From NCBI GenBank assembly GCA_002284615.2, contig MU069922.1:169392-180935 (forward strand): a DNA stretch of 11,544 nt. Reading direction: 5' to 3'. Position 1 is the first letter of the stretch, and each line of letters begins with the position of its first letter. Positions 1 through 9,062 of the stretch are shown here, piece after piece. The DNA is from Dunaliella salina. Its lineage: Eukaryota; Chlorophyta; Chlorophyceae; Chlamydomonadales; Dunaliellaceae. Both the position numbers and the translations under genes were made by a program. The notes beneath the pieces were generated by a model. The model was not told where the DNA came from and made no database searches. It was given only the letters and a program-made list of their open reading frames with translations.

Positions 1-207
1 CAGTCCGCCTTATTTATATGATATTTCTCATCTTACAAGATAACATTCCCATGCGAGCCCAGACTGTGCAGAATGAGGCTTCTTTGCATGTTGTGGACAC
101 ACGCTGTTCAAGCGCATCCTTTTTAAGAATTTGATTACTGGCTCGTTACTTCGCTTAGATCATTGCTGAGGTTGAGAGAGGAGATTGGAGTACAATATGT
201 CCTGTCA

Positions 208-588
208 TGGTCAACTTGCTGTGCGCTTCTGGTACACACAGGTGCACAAGAGGCTGGAAGGGGCAGGAAAGATGGCCATGCTGGCGGTAGCAAGATAGAT
301 TGTGCTGAGGAGCATGACTTGCTTTTTGTGTGCAGCCTTCAAAAGAATTTTTTTCCAGTTGCCTGCTGTGGCTTGCCATGCTGAGGGTGAGTGTGGGGTC
401 TGGTGTGTACATTGTACATACAACATGGTCAATTTGTTGTGCGCTTTTGGTACACACAGGTGGAAAATAGACTAGAAAGGGCGGGACAGATGGCCGTGCT
501 GGCCTCAGCGCTACAGGTTGTGCTGTGGAGCATGACTTGCATTTTGTGTGCAGCTCTTTCTGTTGCCTACCGTGGCTTGTCATAACTA
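208..588. repeat. Diverged tandem duplication, two copies about 219 bp apart
   Basis: Copy 1 (about 208-384) and copy 2 (about 427-585) share a long ordered series of matches. Both open with TGGTCAA-TTG-TGTGCGCTT and a GGTACACACAGGTG block. These are followed by an AGATGGCC-TGCTGGC block, then GGAGCATGACTTGC and TTTTGTGTGCAGC, and finally GTTGCCT-----GTGGCTTG-CAT. The offset is 219 bp at the left end and about 204 bp at the right end, so indels have accumulated. The CACACAG|GTG block resembles a 3' splice site in each copy. No known family is recognised. This could be an internally duplicated gene piece or a duplicated intergenic block. Confidence 0.75.
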
Positions 589-736
589 ATTAAACCAGCC
601 ATGCTTTGCTACACTTTGTTGGAAACATGAACAGGGTGCCTTCCATGCTTTTCCCCACTGCAACTGATATTTTCATTCCACACAGGTGATGGGAAGCCTG
701 GGAACGCTGCCCAGAAGGGGCCATCTGCGTCGAAGG
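242..736 (+). other. Possible exon remnants of an unrecognised plus-strand gene
   Basis: Three segments follow a CACACAG acceptor-like site. At 242, 460 and 686 the next base starts a frame. The second, 460-516, is 57 nt, fully open, and ends at a GGTTGTGC donor-like site; its reading is VENRLERAGQMAVLASALQ. The duplicated copy at 242 reads VHKRLEGAGKMAMLA before it meets a stop. The copies therefore agree as V-x-x-RLE-x-AG-x-MA-x-LA, and several of their base differences fall on third codon positions. The third, 686-736, ends at a good GTAAGC donor. I do not recognise the protein, and no start or terminal exon can be defined. This is a suggestion from splice-like borders and is weak. Confidence 0.22.
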
Positions 737-1460
737 GTAAGCACGGCTGGCTGGCAAAGCCTTAAGGCAAGTATCTTCCTCGACCACTCAGTTGGAGGTC
801 CCAATGCATATGTGAAAAGCTTTCCCTTGAAAAAAAATGAGCTCCCTACTTGTTACTGGCAGTGTGGAGTAAAGCCTGAACAAGAGTTTAAATTCGTCGC
901 TGCCTTGAACTTTGTAGTTTCCTACGTGAGAGAGAGAGAAGCATTCGCGCAGCGGCTGGAGCACAAGCACAGAGATGTGAGCTCTGCTTTTTTGTGACAA
1001 TCTAGGATAAGCTATGTGCTATTTGAATGCGCAGCGACAAGTTAGAAACAACAGTTTTCCATTGTCTTCTTTGTGCGGCAAGTTTTCAATTGGCTCCGCT
1101 TTTGGATGCCGCATTGCTTGCGCGGCATCTGTGAGCAACATTTGCAGCAACAGCAGTGGCAGAGGAGCTGCACGCAATTATTGTACTTTTCATGTGTGGA
1201 CGCCTCATCTGGTGTGCTACTTCTATTTCTGGCATCATTTGTAGAGCAGCAGAAGTTTCAGGAAGTTTTTTTTTTTTTGTGATCGCATGTGCTTTATTGA
1301 ACATGCATGCATGTTGCGCAACTTGCAAGCTCTTTGTTTTTTATTGTGGCAACAGTGTGTATCTCTCCAGGGATTTGCACATTTTTGGCCTGTTACGACA
1401 AACATTTATTGCATTTGGTGTCGAGGTAAAAGGGATGCTTGCATGAGGGCACTTGTGCCT
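737..1460. other. No supported gene
   Basis: Only short overlapping ORFs are present and none shows a recognisable family. There is a 13-base T run at 1266-1278. A CAG-rich patch around 1139-1160 would read Q-rich (EQHLQQQQWQ) on the plus strand. Short exon-like pieces cannot be excluded, such as 953-975 bounded by a GCGCAG acceptor-like site and a GTGAGC donor-like site. Confidence 0.5.
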
Positions 1461-1500
1461 GGCATTCATGCTTGCACTAGGGCATTCATGCTTGCACTAG
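1461..1500. repeat. Perfect 20-bp tandem duplication
   Basis: The 20-mer GGCATTCATGCTTGCACTAG occurs at 1461-1480 and again, without change, at 1481-1500. Its short size and perfect identity suggest recent slippage. Confidence 0.95.
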
Positions 1501-1619
1501 GCACAGGCATCCAAACCCTCTCATGGGTACAGTAGCTAAGGTATGCTAGTTTGCTGAGGAAGTTTTGGGGGGGAGTCTGCAAGGTATCCGTTAGGAAGGG
1601 GATACAGAAGGGGGAAGCT

Positions 1620-2215
1620 GTTGAGGAGGCTCCGCAAGATATCCGTGTGGGACCTTCAGTGAGGAGGCTCTGTGAGGAAGGGTTCATTTTGAGGAATCTG
1701 TGACCTTTCCAAGGAGGTTCCGTGAGGAGGGGGACAGTTCTGCGGAGGGTTTGTGAGGGGGTCCTCACGGACCTTCCATGCGGAGGTTCCGTGAGGAGGA
1801 GTTCATTTTGAGGAATCCGCAACCCCTCCTCGGAGGGTCCATGAGGAGGTTCCGTGAGGAGGGGGACAGTTTTGCGGAGAGTCCGTGGGGGGGTCCTCAC
1901 GGACCTTCCGTGCGGAGGTTCCGTGAGGAGGAGTTCATTTTGAGGAATCCGCAACACCTCCGCGGAGGGTCCGTGAGGAGGTTCCGTGAGGAGGTTCCGT
2001 GAGGAAGGGGACAGTTCTGCGGAGGGTCCGTGAGGGGGTCCTCACGGACTTTCCGTGCGGAGGTTCCGTGAGGAGGAGTTCATTTTGAGGAATCCGCAAC
2101 CCCTCCGCGGAGGGTCTGCAAGCATGCATCCTAAGGAAGGGGGGGGGCACTGTCTTGCGGACCCTCCGCAGAGGGGTTGCATGTCTCCGTGAGGGGGGGG
2201 TGCCTCCAGTAGGGG
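1620..2215. repeat. Degenerate minisatellite, units of about 132-145 bp
   Basis: The block GCGGAGGTTCCGTGAGGAGG, followed by GTTCATTTTGAGGAATC, recurs with its CGG at 1781, 1913 and 2058 (spacings 132 and 145). A more decayed copy lies at about 1660-1740. Each unit also holds GGGGACAGTT-TGCGGAG and GGTCCTCACGGAC. Inside the units a sub-motif of about 15 bp, GAGGTTCCGTGAGGA, is itself repeated. On the minus strand the array reads as a repetitive protein rich in LLTEPPHG and RIPQNE. The 145-bp spacing breaks the frame, however, and no splice or start signal supports coding, so I treat it as non-coding. Confidence 0.85.
2026..2049. repeat. Hairpin inside the minisatellite unit
   Basis: GTCCGTGAGG at 2026-2035 and CCTCACGGAC at 2040-2049 are exact reverse complements with a 4-nt GGGT spacer. 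The same hairpin recurs at 1881-1904 with one weakened pair, and at 1749-1772 with a changed left arm (GTTTGTGAGG). It is therefore a fixed part of the repeat unit. Confidence 0.85.
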
Positions 2216-2229
2216 TGCAAGCATGCCGT

Positions 2230-3960
2230 ATATATATCAGCTTTTTTGCTTGGGAATCTACAATATAAATGGCTAATACGTACATGTGGGAGTTGCCCAA
2301 TCCTATGGATTTATGAGCAGGCGTTCGCCAACAGCGCTGGATACCAACAAGCGCATCAGGACTCTGGGCTGTAGGTGAGCAAATGCACCAGGCAGGAGTT
2401 AAAATGAGCCTGATCAGGGATTTGATGAGATGCGGAATGCTTTTGATAAACTGAGCAGACTGTGCCACAATTACAAGCACTGAAATTGGCAAATCTGTTT
2501 GCACATTGAGGGTGCAGGGGACCTTCCGCCGATTCTGAGGGACGGGGGGGTCCACAGCTTGGCTCGCTCAGTGATTTTTGAATTCCCTGTATTTGTTTGC
2601 TCCAAGCTAGTGATGGGATATGCAAGTCAGCAGAGAGTTGCCACTTTTTCGCAAATTCAAAACTTTACAAACTGTTTGCGAACTTCATTTTGTCAGTTCG
2701 TAGAACTCTAAGCCCTCTGCCATGTATTGACCTTGACGAGTCCAACCCCATTGACGACCCTGTTACAACCCTCCAGAGATGCTGTGCCTGAGTTTCCAGC
2801 ACTACTTTCATTTTTTGCTTGAATTGGTCTGGTTACAGGGCTCTGTTTCCGCTCAGCTGCCCTTGTAGGCGGATACAGCGATGTAAACTTACAACCCCAA
2901 AAAGAGCCATCCTGAAACTGACCGGACACACCTGGTGCTCATTCCTCAGAAAGCTGCGTCAGAGATGGAGCACAGATTGGATTAGGGTAGGTAGGAGGAG
3001 CTGCTACCCATTTCCTGGCCCTTCTGCCTTCAGGCAGGCGCTCGAACTTTCGAACAGTCTGTCGAACCTCGAACTTTCTCAAAAAATGCGAAAATATATT
3101 TTGCCAAACATCCGAACTACCCAACCCTTGGGTTTTTCCGTGGCATCAGGTAGAATCAGGTAGAGAAGGCAACTTGCTCACCTTTTCCATGCTGTGCACA
3201 TGCACAACAATGGTGCTGTACTATTGCATGATGTGACAATGCAGCTCGACTGGAGCGCCCTCCCACTGAATCACAATGTTGGCGCTGCCCCACGCATGAG
3301 GCGTGAGCCTTAAATTTGCTACCTTATGCAGAATTTACACCAGGCTGCCCTAACCATCTCACGGAACAGCACCTGACGACACAGTCTTGTCCAGCATGTC
3401 TGAGAAGTTCTGGGGTGGGTTGGTGGGTCAGGGGGTCCAGCCCAAAATGTACACTTGCTTTCTGCACTTAATGTGTTCCTCACTCCTGATCCTGCACACA
3501 AGTTTCATCACGGCTCTCTTGATGGAGTGCTTGGAGTGTCAGCATGACCCACAAGGATGAGGTCGTTGACATGTGAGCAGTCCTTGGGCGGGGGGGGAGT
3601 TAGGGGGTCCCGCGGAGAACGGACAAGGTAAGCCTTGGGCAGAGAGCAACAGCGAACAGCACTAACGTTGGCACAGGCAGGAGGGCATGCTTTTGCTGAA
3701 GCAGGCATGAAGTAAGCCCAACAAAGTTGTTGCTGTCATTGAGCGGGCAGTACACACCTGCCCCATTTCTTGCTTGTCTGGATGATCTGGCTACCGACTG
3801 GATGTGAAACCCTGACTGGCCTTCATGCCTCCGGACTGGGTGCCAGGGATCCTGGTCAGCTACTAGTAGGGTTGGTCGATTCCATATGAATGTGCCGTAC
3901 TTATCAGCTGTTTGATGAGGAAAATGCAAAATATGGTGCCTTCATGTATGGAATTAGCCA
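2230..3960. other. Long stretch without a supported gene
   Basis: Both strands carry only short ORFs without recognisable motifs. Small items are present. A 16-base match at 2745-2760 (ACCCCATTGACGACCC) also occurs at 9502-9517 in the transposase gene. A G-rich patch lies at 3588-3612. GGTGGGTCAGGGGGTCC at 3422-3438 has a near copy at 8849-8866. A short frame at about 2886-2981, reading HPETDRTHLVLIPQKAA, looks protein-like but has no defined borders. Confidence 0.5.
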
Positions 3961-3976
3961 ACCCCAGCCTATAGCG

Positions 3977-3996
3977 ACCACAGCCACTCAGCGCTC
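3977..3996. repeat. Dispersed repeat, copy A
   Basis: CACAGCCACTCAGCGCTC here matches 4099-4130 and 5771-5802. This copy is the shortest and stops at an A-rich run, which would suit the end of a retroelement remnant, but that is only inference. Confidence 0.5.
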
Positions 3997-4098
3997 AAAA
4001 AAAAAAAAGAGAAACAAAACCACTTAGGCTGTAAAAACACTCCCAACAACAATCCAGGAAACAATACCCAGGGCCAAGGCATGGTGCGTCTCCTCCAT

Positions 4099-4130
4099 CA
4101 CTCACTCAGCGCTCCAGACAGGCTCAACAC
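4099..4130. repeat. Dispersed repeat, copy B
   Basis: CACTCAGCGCTCCAGACAGG, followed by CTCAACAC, matches copy C at 5771-5802 (CACTCAACGCTCCAGACGGG then CTCACC) with only a few changes. The element family is unknown. Confidence 0.6.
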
Positions 4131-4141
4131 GCACCAACCAT

Positions 4142-4262
4142 GCACCCTAAAAATAAATAATAATATTTTACACAAGTGCGCAAGGGGAATTTGGACCACT
4201 TTCACTCACTTGCTGCCCGAAATGGCAATTTAAACAACCGCGTACCCTTAAAATAAATATTT
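4142..4262. repeat. AT-rich segment with a repeated ACCCT-AAAATAAAT motif
   Basis: CACCCTAAAAATAAATAATA at about 4143 and GTACCCTTAAAATAAATAT at about 4243 are similar 19-20-base motifs about 100 bp apart. The AT-rich base composition contrasts with the neighbouring GC palindromes. No coding or RNA signal is seen. Confidence 0.45.
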
Positions 4263-4352
4263 AGATTACCGTCACGCAGTCATCGCGCACGGCCAAAAAC
4301 TTCATTTTTGCGTGGTGATTTCTTTTCTCTTCATTATTATACTCTGCTTTTT

Positions 4353-4384
4353 GGGGCGTAGCCCCCCTTTGAGGGCGTAGCCCC
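4353..4384. repeat. Pair of short GC palindromes
   Basis: GGGGC-GTA-GCCCC at 4353-4365 and GGGC-GTA-GCCC at 4373-4383 are perfect small hairpins with the same 3-nt loop. They belong to the same type as 4804-4820 and 5467-5477. GC-rich palindromes of this style are known as proliferating repeats in organelle genomes of volvocine green algae; linking these to them is inference. Confidence 0.7.
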
Positions 4385-4423
4385 ATATGTTCTTTTCACG
4401 TCTGACTGGTCAACACTGAAAGA

Positions 4424-4615
4424 ATGAGCTTAGAGCCACCAAAGCCACCTCAGCTCAAAAGGAAGTTATCGATAGAAAGCACAATTCGCACTGATTCTGG
4501 AGCTACTTTCAGGTGCTCGGTCAAGCCTTCTTGCCCAGCCGAGGGTACAAGAACTGCACTGAAGCAAATCCTCCACGCCGAACACTTGGTTTATATCAAA
4601 AATTCATTTAATTGA
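4424..4615 (+). CDS. Small hypothetical ORF, 63 aa
   Basis: An ATG-started frame ends at TGA after a hydrophilic 63-residue reading. The N terminus is proline- and lysine-rich (PPKPPQLKRK), two cysteines lie mid-protein, and no membrane segment or signal peptide is present. I do not recognise it. It lies between GC palindromes and the (CA)n region, with no partner gene. A chance ORF of this length is quite possible, and a small exon is the other option. Confidence 0.2.
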   Translation: MSLEPPKPPQLKRKLSIESTIRTDSGATFRCSVKPSCPAEGTRTALKQILHAEHLVYIKNSFN

Positions 4616-4803
4616 TGAAATTGTAATTTTGCCTGCCTCCGAATTGAGTTGCAGCACGCAATAGAGACATCACGGCAACAGGCACTCTCATGGAGACATG
4701 CCGTCTTGTGGGATGGTTGAAGCATGGAGGTTAAAGAGTTACAACTGCTGAGCACTGTTGACACAACTCCTTTGCCCTCGTGTGCATGAGCAGGGGGGTG
4801 AAT

Positions 4804-4820
4804 GGGGGGCGCAGCCCCCC
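4804..4820. repeat. GC palindrome beside the (CA)n tract
   Basis: GGGGGGC-GCA-GCCCCCC forms a perfect 7-bp stem with a 3-nt loop, about 18 bp before the first CA unit. It is the strongest member of the local palindrome group. Confidence 0.8.
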
Positions 4821-4836
4821 CTGGATGATTCATTTC

Positions 4837-5158
<322 letters not shown>

Positions 5159-5256
5159 CACATTAAAATTAGAACAAACAAATAAAAAAAAATTAATACA
5201 CACACACACATACACACGCACGCCGACACGCGAGGGTACTTTCCTCTCTCTACCCC

Positions 5257-5302
5257 TCTTCCCACCCCCCCCCTCCCCCCGCCGCCGCCGCCCCCCCCCG
5301 CT
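5257..5302. repeat. C-rich island with GCC triplets
   Basis: A run of C-tracts (CCCACCCCCC, CCCTCCCCCC) leads into GCCGCCGCC and a further C9 run. The complementary strand is therefore G-rich, and quadruplex or i-motif structure is plausible. It separates the two CA tracts and is unlikely to be coding. Confidence 0.8.
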
Positions 5303-5310
5303 CACACACT

Positions 5311-5450
<140 letters not shown>

Positions 5451-5466
5451 TGTGGAGGGGTACGGT

Positions 5467-5477
5467 GGGCTCCGCCC
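5467..5477. repeat. Small GC palindrome after the second CA tract
   Basis: GGGC-TCC-GCCC is a 4-bp stem with a 3-nt loop. It belongs to the same style of GC palindrome as 4804-4820, so the CA region has one on each side. Confidence 0.5.
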
Positions 5478-5479
5478 CT

Positions 5480-5770
5480 GTTTTTGTAGTTCGGAGGGTC
5501 ACACCTAACTTGTCACCCTGGTTTTGATTTTCCAAGGCCCGCATAGTCAGCAAGCTTGACGGAATGGATTTAAGGCAGATGATACTCCAGAAAGAATCAA
5601 CTTTCTGCACATCATGAACGCTTCTGATGGTTGCTCTTTTTCCTTTGTATTGCATGCAAAGAGCAGGTGCCAAGTTGTACTGCTAAGTAATTTATGGTCT
5701 AGGGCAGCTCAGCTAAATGGCCGTCCATGGTTCCAATGCAAAGCCCTGAGAAGCAGGGCTCTTTTAGCAA
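5480..5770. other. Region downstream of the HMG gene's last clear exon
   Basis: No firm gene is present. On the minus strand one frame (about 5500-5673) reads SVHDVQKVDSFWSII, which faintly resembles helix 2 of an HMG box. It is one residue short before the tryptophan and lacks the usual P-F/Y. A 7-bp hairpin, AGCCCTG-AGAAG-CAGGGCT, lies at 5742-5760. Confidence 0.3.
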
Positions 5771-5802
5771 ACACAGCCACTCAACGCTCCAGACGGGCTC
5801 AC
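5771..5802. repeat. Dispersed repeat, copy C, abutting an HMG exon
   Basis: This copy matches 4099-4130 and 3977-3996. On the minus strand it starts exactly at the GTGAGC donor after exon 3 of the HMG gene, so the exon border and the repeat border coincide. Confidence 0.6.
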
Positions 5803-7496
5803 CTAGCAGCGCTGAAGAGCTGGAACGCCGTTCGTGGAGTTGTCTGAGCACACAATGGTGCAGAAGGGGAGGTTGCTGATGCATTCTGCCCGCCTGCAGC
5901 AGCTGCACCTCCCGCCACCTTGCTGTCTGCGTGAGTCTGCTGTGCGTCTGCGTTTTTGGGGGTGGCACTGGGCTTGCTGGGTTGGCCGCCCTTTCTAGAG
6001 CGCCTCTCATTAGGTTGGACTGTGCCATTTGCTTGAACATGGGGAGATACCCAGCGCCCCCGCTGCACACGCAACCGGTCCCTCTCAGCAGCTGCCATTT
6101 CCTGTATTTGCAGGAGACAGGAGAGACAGTAGGGAACTCACAAAAGCACCTTTTTCAGGCTCTCCCTTTTCAAAGTTCCTATGGTGTGCTCATCACACCC
6201 TGTACCGCAATAGGCTGACAGAGTGCAGCAGAAAAAGCCGCAAGCTTGCTGAAAATAAGGAGCTTCTGCCCCATAATCTGCGAGTGACCCAGCGAGCTGC
6301 CTGGAAACCAGTCAAGCAGGCCTGCACGCAGAAGCAGGCAAATAACTCATGGCGAGCATGGGGTATGGCCCTCCGTTCCCTCCCTCCATGGACACACGCT
6401 TCCTCATAACAAGCTAAGCTCCTTGTAACAAGCTGAGCTCCTGATGTCCGAACCCACCTCAAAAGGTTTCTTCTGTTGTGGCGTTGCGTCGTCCCAGAGT
6501 TCGCGCAGTTTGTCTGCTACATTAGCAAGGGCAGTGCCTGGGTTGTCCGCTGAATGACACAAGCAAGTAGAAATCACTGCATGAGAGCCAGCTCAAACAC
6601 AAGCGAGGCAGGGATTATGGCATAGGATCCTTCAGCTGGCATTCATCACTCACACGAGGACCAACTTATCCCTAGTCCATTGTTGAACAAGAACCTGATG
6701 CACACTAAACAGTGAAACTATAAAATCGTAAGGACACAGCAGCACCATCCTCATTCTTTGGACCGCGTGTATGAAAATGCCTGAACATCTTCAGTACCAT
6801 GAAGAAGTTTTGATCATGTCAGAATTCAATTTATTTGGGGAAGGGGACTAATCACAACTTTCAAGGCACTTCAACTTGTCAGACCATTGGAACGTAAGCG
6901 AGGTCCTCGACATCTGTTTACAACACCCTTGACCACCCATCCAACCCCCAAAGTCCTTTGCCCTTCCTGTCGCCACTTATGTAAGGGGGCCCAAGGGGTG
7001 AGAGGTTTGGTGAGGGGCCAAATGCTACCCCATTCATCCCCATGGAATATAGGCAGCCTGGGATTGATGCCTACCAAAAACAATAGTTTCTCTGTACAGT
7101 TGGCAATCTACTTTGGTCTCAACAGCGAATGACAAGCCTAATATTTTACAACTCTTCCATGAGCAATCGCCTTCCCTGGGGAGTGCATAACGGGAGGTCC
7201 ACTGTGACCCATTCACTCAGACGCTTTTGAGTCTGCGCATTGTTTTTGTCCAAACATGGTCAGCATGGTCGGCATGCTTGCTTACCTTGTATGTCAGCAT
7301 GGGCCTTGGCACTGAAAAGGTCGAATGCGCTTGGTTCCTTGGGGCATGGGGCTGGCTGGTCAGAGCTTCTGAGCGTTCCAACGGACTTCCAGAATGTCCT
7401 GGCTGGCTTGGGATGTGAGGCCTGAACACCAGATGCAGCATTTTGCAGGTCATCAGCCAATGGCTGAATCTGGAGCACCTCATGCGTTGAGTCAAG
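5803..7496 (-). CDS. HMG-box protein, spliced, partial
   Basis: HMG boxes are three-helix domains of about 70 residues that bind and bend DNA, so a nuclear or organellar chromatin role is likely. Three minus-strand exons fit together. Exon 7496/7478-7286 ends with CPKEPSAFDLFSAKAHADIQ (helix 1) and a GTAAGC donor in phase 1. Exon 6549-6458 begins after a TTCAG acceptor with the two bases needed, and reads DNPGTALANVADKLRELW then DDATPQQKKPFE (helix 2 and start of helix 3), with a GTGGGT donor in phase 0. Exon 6101-5803 begins EMAAAERDRLRVQRG after a TACAG acceptor. Hallmarks present are PK-x-PSAF-x-x-F, the NPG turn, the core W and PF. A basic, A/S/P/K-rich linker follows, then TPRTAFQLFSAA, the likely start of a second box. 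About 194 codons are visible from 7478. Introns are 736 and 356 nt. The first exon and the end are unknown; the frame is closed by TGA at 7499-7497, so the start must lie in an upstream exon. Confidence 0.78.
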
Positions 7497-7499
7497 TCA

Positions 7500-7900
7500 G
7501 CCAAGTAGGTCTGAGTTAATGCCACACGGCAACCAGCTATGTATGCAGGGCCTTTGAGTAGACCTATCTAAGCAACCCGGCGTACTCAATCTGTGCTGGG
7601 GGGTGACTTGGGTATGAGGCCAAAAAAGAGGCAGATTCCCTGCTAAAATGGGGTCCTGAGCTTCCCCCAGCTGACCTGGCAAGCAGCGATGGCTGGGTAC
7701 TTCACCAAAAGCATGTTCCGGAGAGTCCAGGGGCTGGGGCGGGGATCTGGAAAATCGCTCCTCGGACCTCAATTTTGGCAGGGGAAATGGCTAGTTAACA
7801 TCACAGAGCCACTGCACTATTCTGGGTCGCAACATTTCTGCTGAGTGGAATAAAATATTATAAGAAAAATCGAAAACTCAGCATATGTAGGGTTGGGTAG
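7500..7900. other. Upstream flank of the HMG gene, no firm exon
   Basis: A minus-strand frame at 7772-7497 is in the same frame as the HMG exon but separated from it by one TGA. It could contain a 5' exon, with an intron ending at a TTAACTCAG-like acceptor. Its reading is proline-rich and unrecognised. A 51-codon plus-strand ORF from 7690 also has no recognisable motif. Confidence 0.35.
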
Positions 7901-7945
7901 CCACCTCGCCGAGCCTCGCCCTTGGCGAGCGTATTTGGCGGGTGG
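7901..7945. repeat. Two-tier imperfect hairpin
   Basis: CCACC (7901-7905) and CGCC (7907-7910) pair with GGCG (7937-7940) and GGTGG (7941-7945), leaving T7906 bulged. Inside, CTCGCC (7915-7920) pairs with GGCGAG (7924-7929) around a CTT loop. This gives 15 mostly G-C pairs in 45 nt. No RNA family is recognised; it may be part of a mobile-element remnant. Confidence 0.6.
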
Positions 7946-8014
7946 GCCTCACCTTCTCTGGGAACGTGGGTCACCCAAAAATTGGCGTAAAATCATCAAA
8001 AAATGCCAAGAAAC

Positions 8015-8260
8015 CCAGGAGGCTGCAAGGAGCATAACTTTTGGAACACAGGTGTCCAATCCAGTGAAGCGCAGAATTTTTTGTTTGTGCGCTGAATAGC
8101 AGAACCCAGCACAAGAAAGCAATCGTGCGCTGGAAAACAAAATCGTGCGCAGCTTTCATTGTTACCTCAGCGCACAAACAACCGATCGTGCGCACAAAAG
8201 CTGGATACAGCCAGGAGGCTGCAAGAAGCATAATTTTTGGAACTCATCGGTCAATCTAAC
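8015..8260. repeat. Direct repeats enclosing an inverted repeat
   Basis: A direct repeat of at least 34 bp at 8015-8048 recurs at 8211-8244. It starts CCAGGAGGCTGCAAG, then AGCATAA-TTTTGGAAC, and differs at only a few positions. Weaker similarity continues for about 15 bp. Between the copies, TTGTTTGTGCGCTGA (8081-8095) and TCAGCGCACAAACAA (8167-8181) are exact 15-bp inverted repeats, and ATCGTGCGC occurs three times (about 8122, 8142 and 8184). No ORF uses the segment. It may be a small non-autonomous element or an RNA hairpin source. Confidence 0.7.
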
Positions 8261-8264
8261 TAGA

Positions 8265-9026
8265 AATTATATATTCGGAATCCTGGGATCAAGAGCTTTT
8301 GATTGGTATATGTAAGAGTCCGATCCGAGGTGGGGGGGGGGTGGTGGGGTGTTTGGCGGTGAGAATGGGCTTTTCGACTTTTTGGGACCCCCCCTCCAGA
8401 ATTTTACTGGGCCACTTCTACAGAATTCTAAAAACACCATTGGATTCCTGAGCTCGAGAACTGTCTTTTGGCACCCTCTTTGGGTAAATTGAGTAATAGG
8501 GGGGGTCTGTGTGCATGGCTGGGAGTCAGTGCCAAGCGTGCAAGGGTGTGGACGGCAGGGGGTGTAGAGGCGAACATGCGGCAAACCAGTTTAAACTTCC
8601 AGGATAGTGACAATGTATGATGTGATTATGCATGGTGAAGTCAGGAGGGCAGTTAGTGGACTTGCAAGCCAGTTGTGGGTGCCTGGAAGGGGAGATATGC
8701 ATGGGCGTCCGCTGCTCAGTTTTTGTCCCAGAGCCCTGCTTCGACTCACTTTTCCAGTATGGTGAGTATGCAGATGGATAGCCATTTCAAAAAGGAGCAG
8801 ATTGATACCCTTTTCGTCCGCGCAGGGTTACTGCATGGGGGGTTTTGGGGTGGGTCAGGGGGGTCCCATCCAGTTTTTGGACGTGTGTTCTACTATTTTT
8901 TCTTTTTAAGCCTCCTGATAAATCTGTAAAAATTGCAGAAAATTTACGTAACACATTCACAACGTCCGGGGAGGTGATCTGGGATGATACTGACCCAGGC
9001 AGTTCCTTGGGGGTGGACACTGGTGA
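8265..9026. other. Upstream flank of the transposase gene
   Basis: No gene start can be fixed. There is a G-rich run at 8328-8350 that could form a quadruplex. A second copy of GGTGGGTCAGGGGG-TCC lies at 8849-8866. An open plus-strand frame, SHFKKEQIDTLFVRAGLL, sits at about 8779-8832 and ends near a CGCAG acceptor-like site. A further open frame from about 8910 (IAENLRNTFTTSGEVIWDD) leads towards the transposase in a different frame. Either could be 5' coding sequence of the transposase, but I cannot connect them. No terminal inverted repeat was recognised. Confidence 0.35.
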
Positions 9027-9062
9027 AAGAGAGCTGGGTATGCAGCAACACACGGTGGATAC

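Noticed and set aside
1466..2555. Minus-strand repetitive proteins (LLTEPPHG, RIPQNE)
   Set aside because: They follow the minisatellite; one unit spacing (145 bp) breaks the frame, and both strands and other frames are equally open.
3319..3929. Minus-strand ORFs of 60-109 aa
   Set aside because: The frames overlap, none has a known motif, and no splice pair joins them into a recognisable protein.
6029..6409. Plus-strand 126-aa ORF
   Set aside because: It overlaps HMG exon 3 and its intron on the other strand and shows no recognisable motif.
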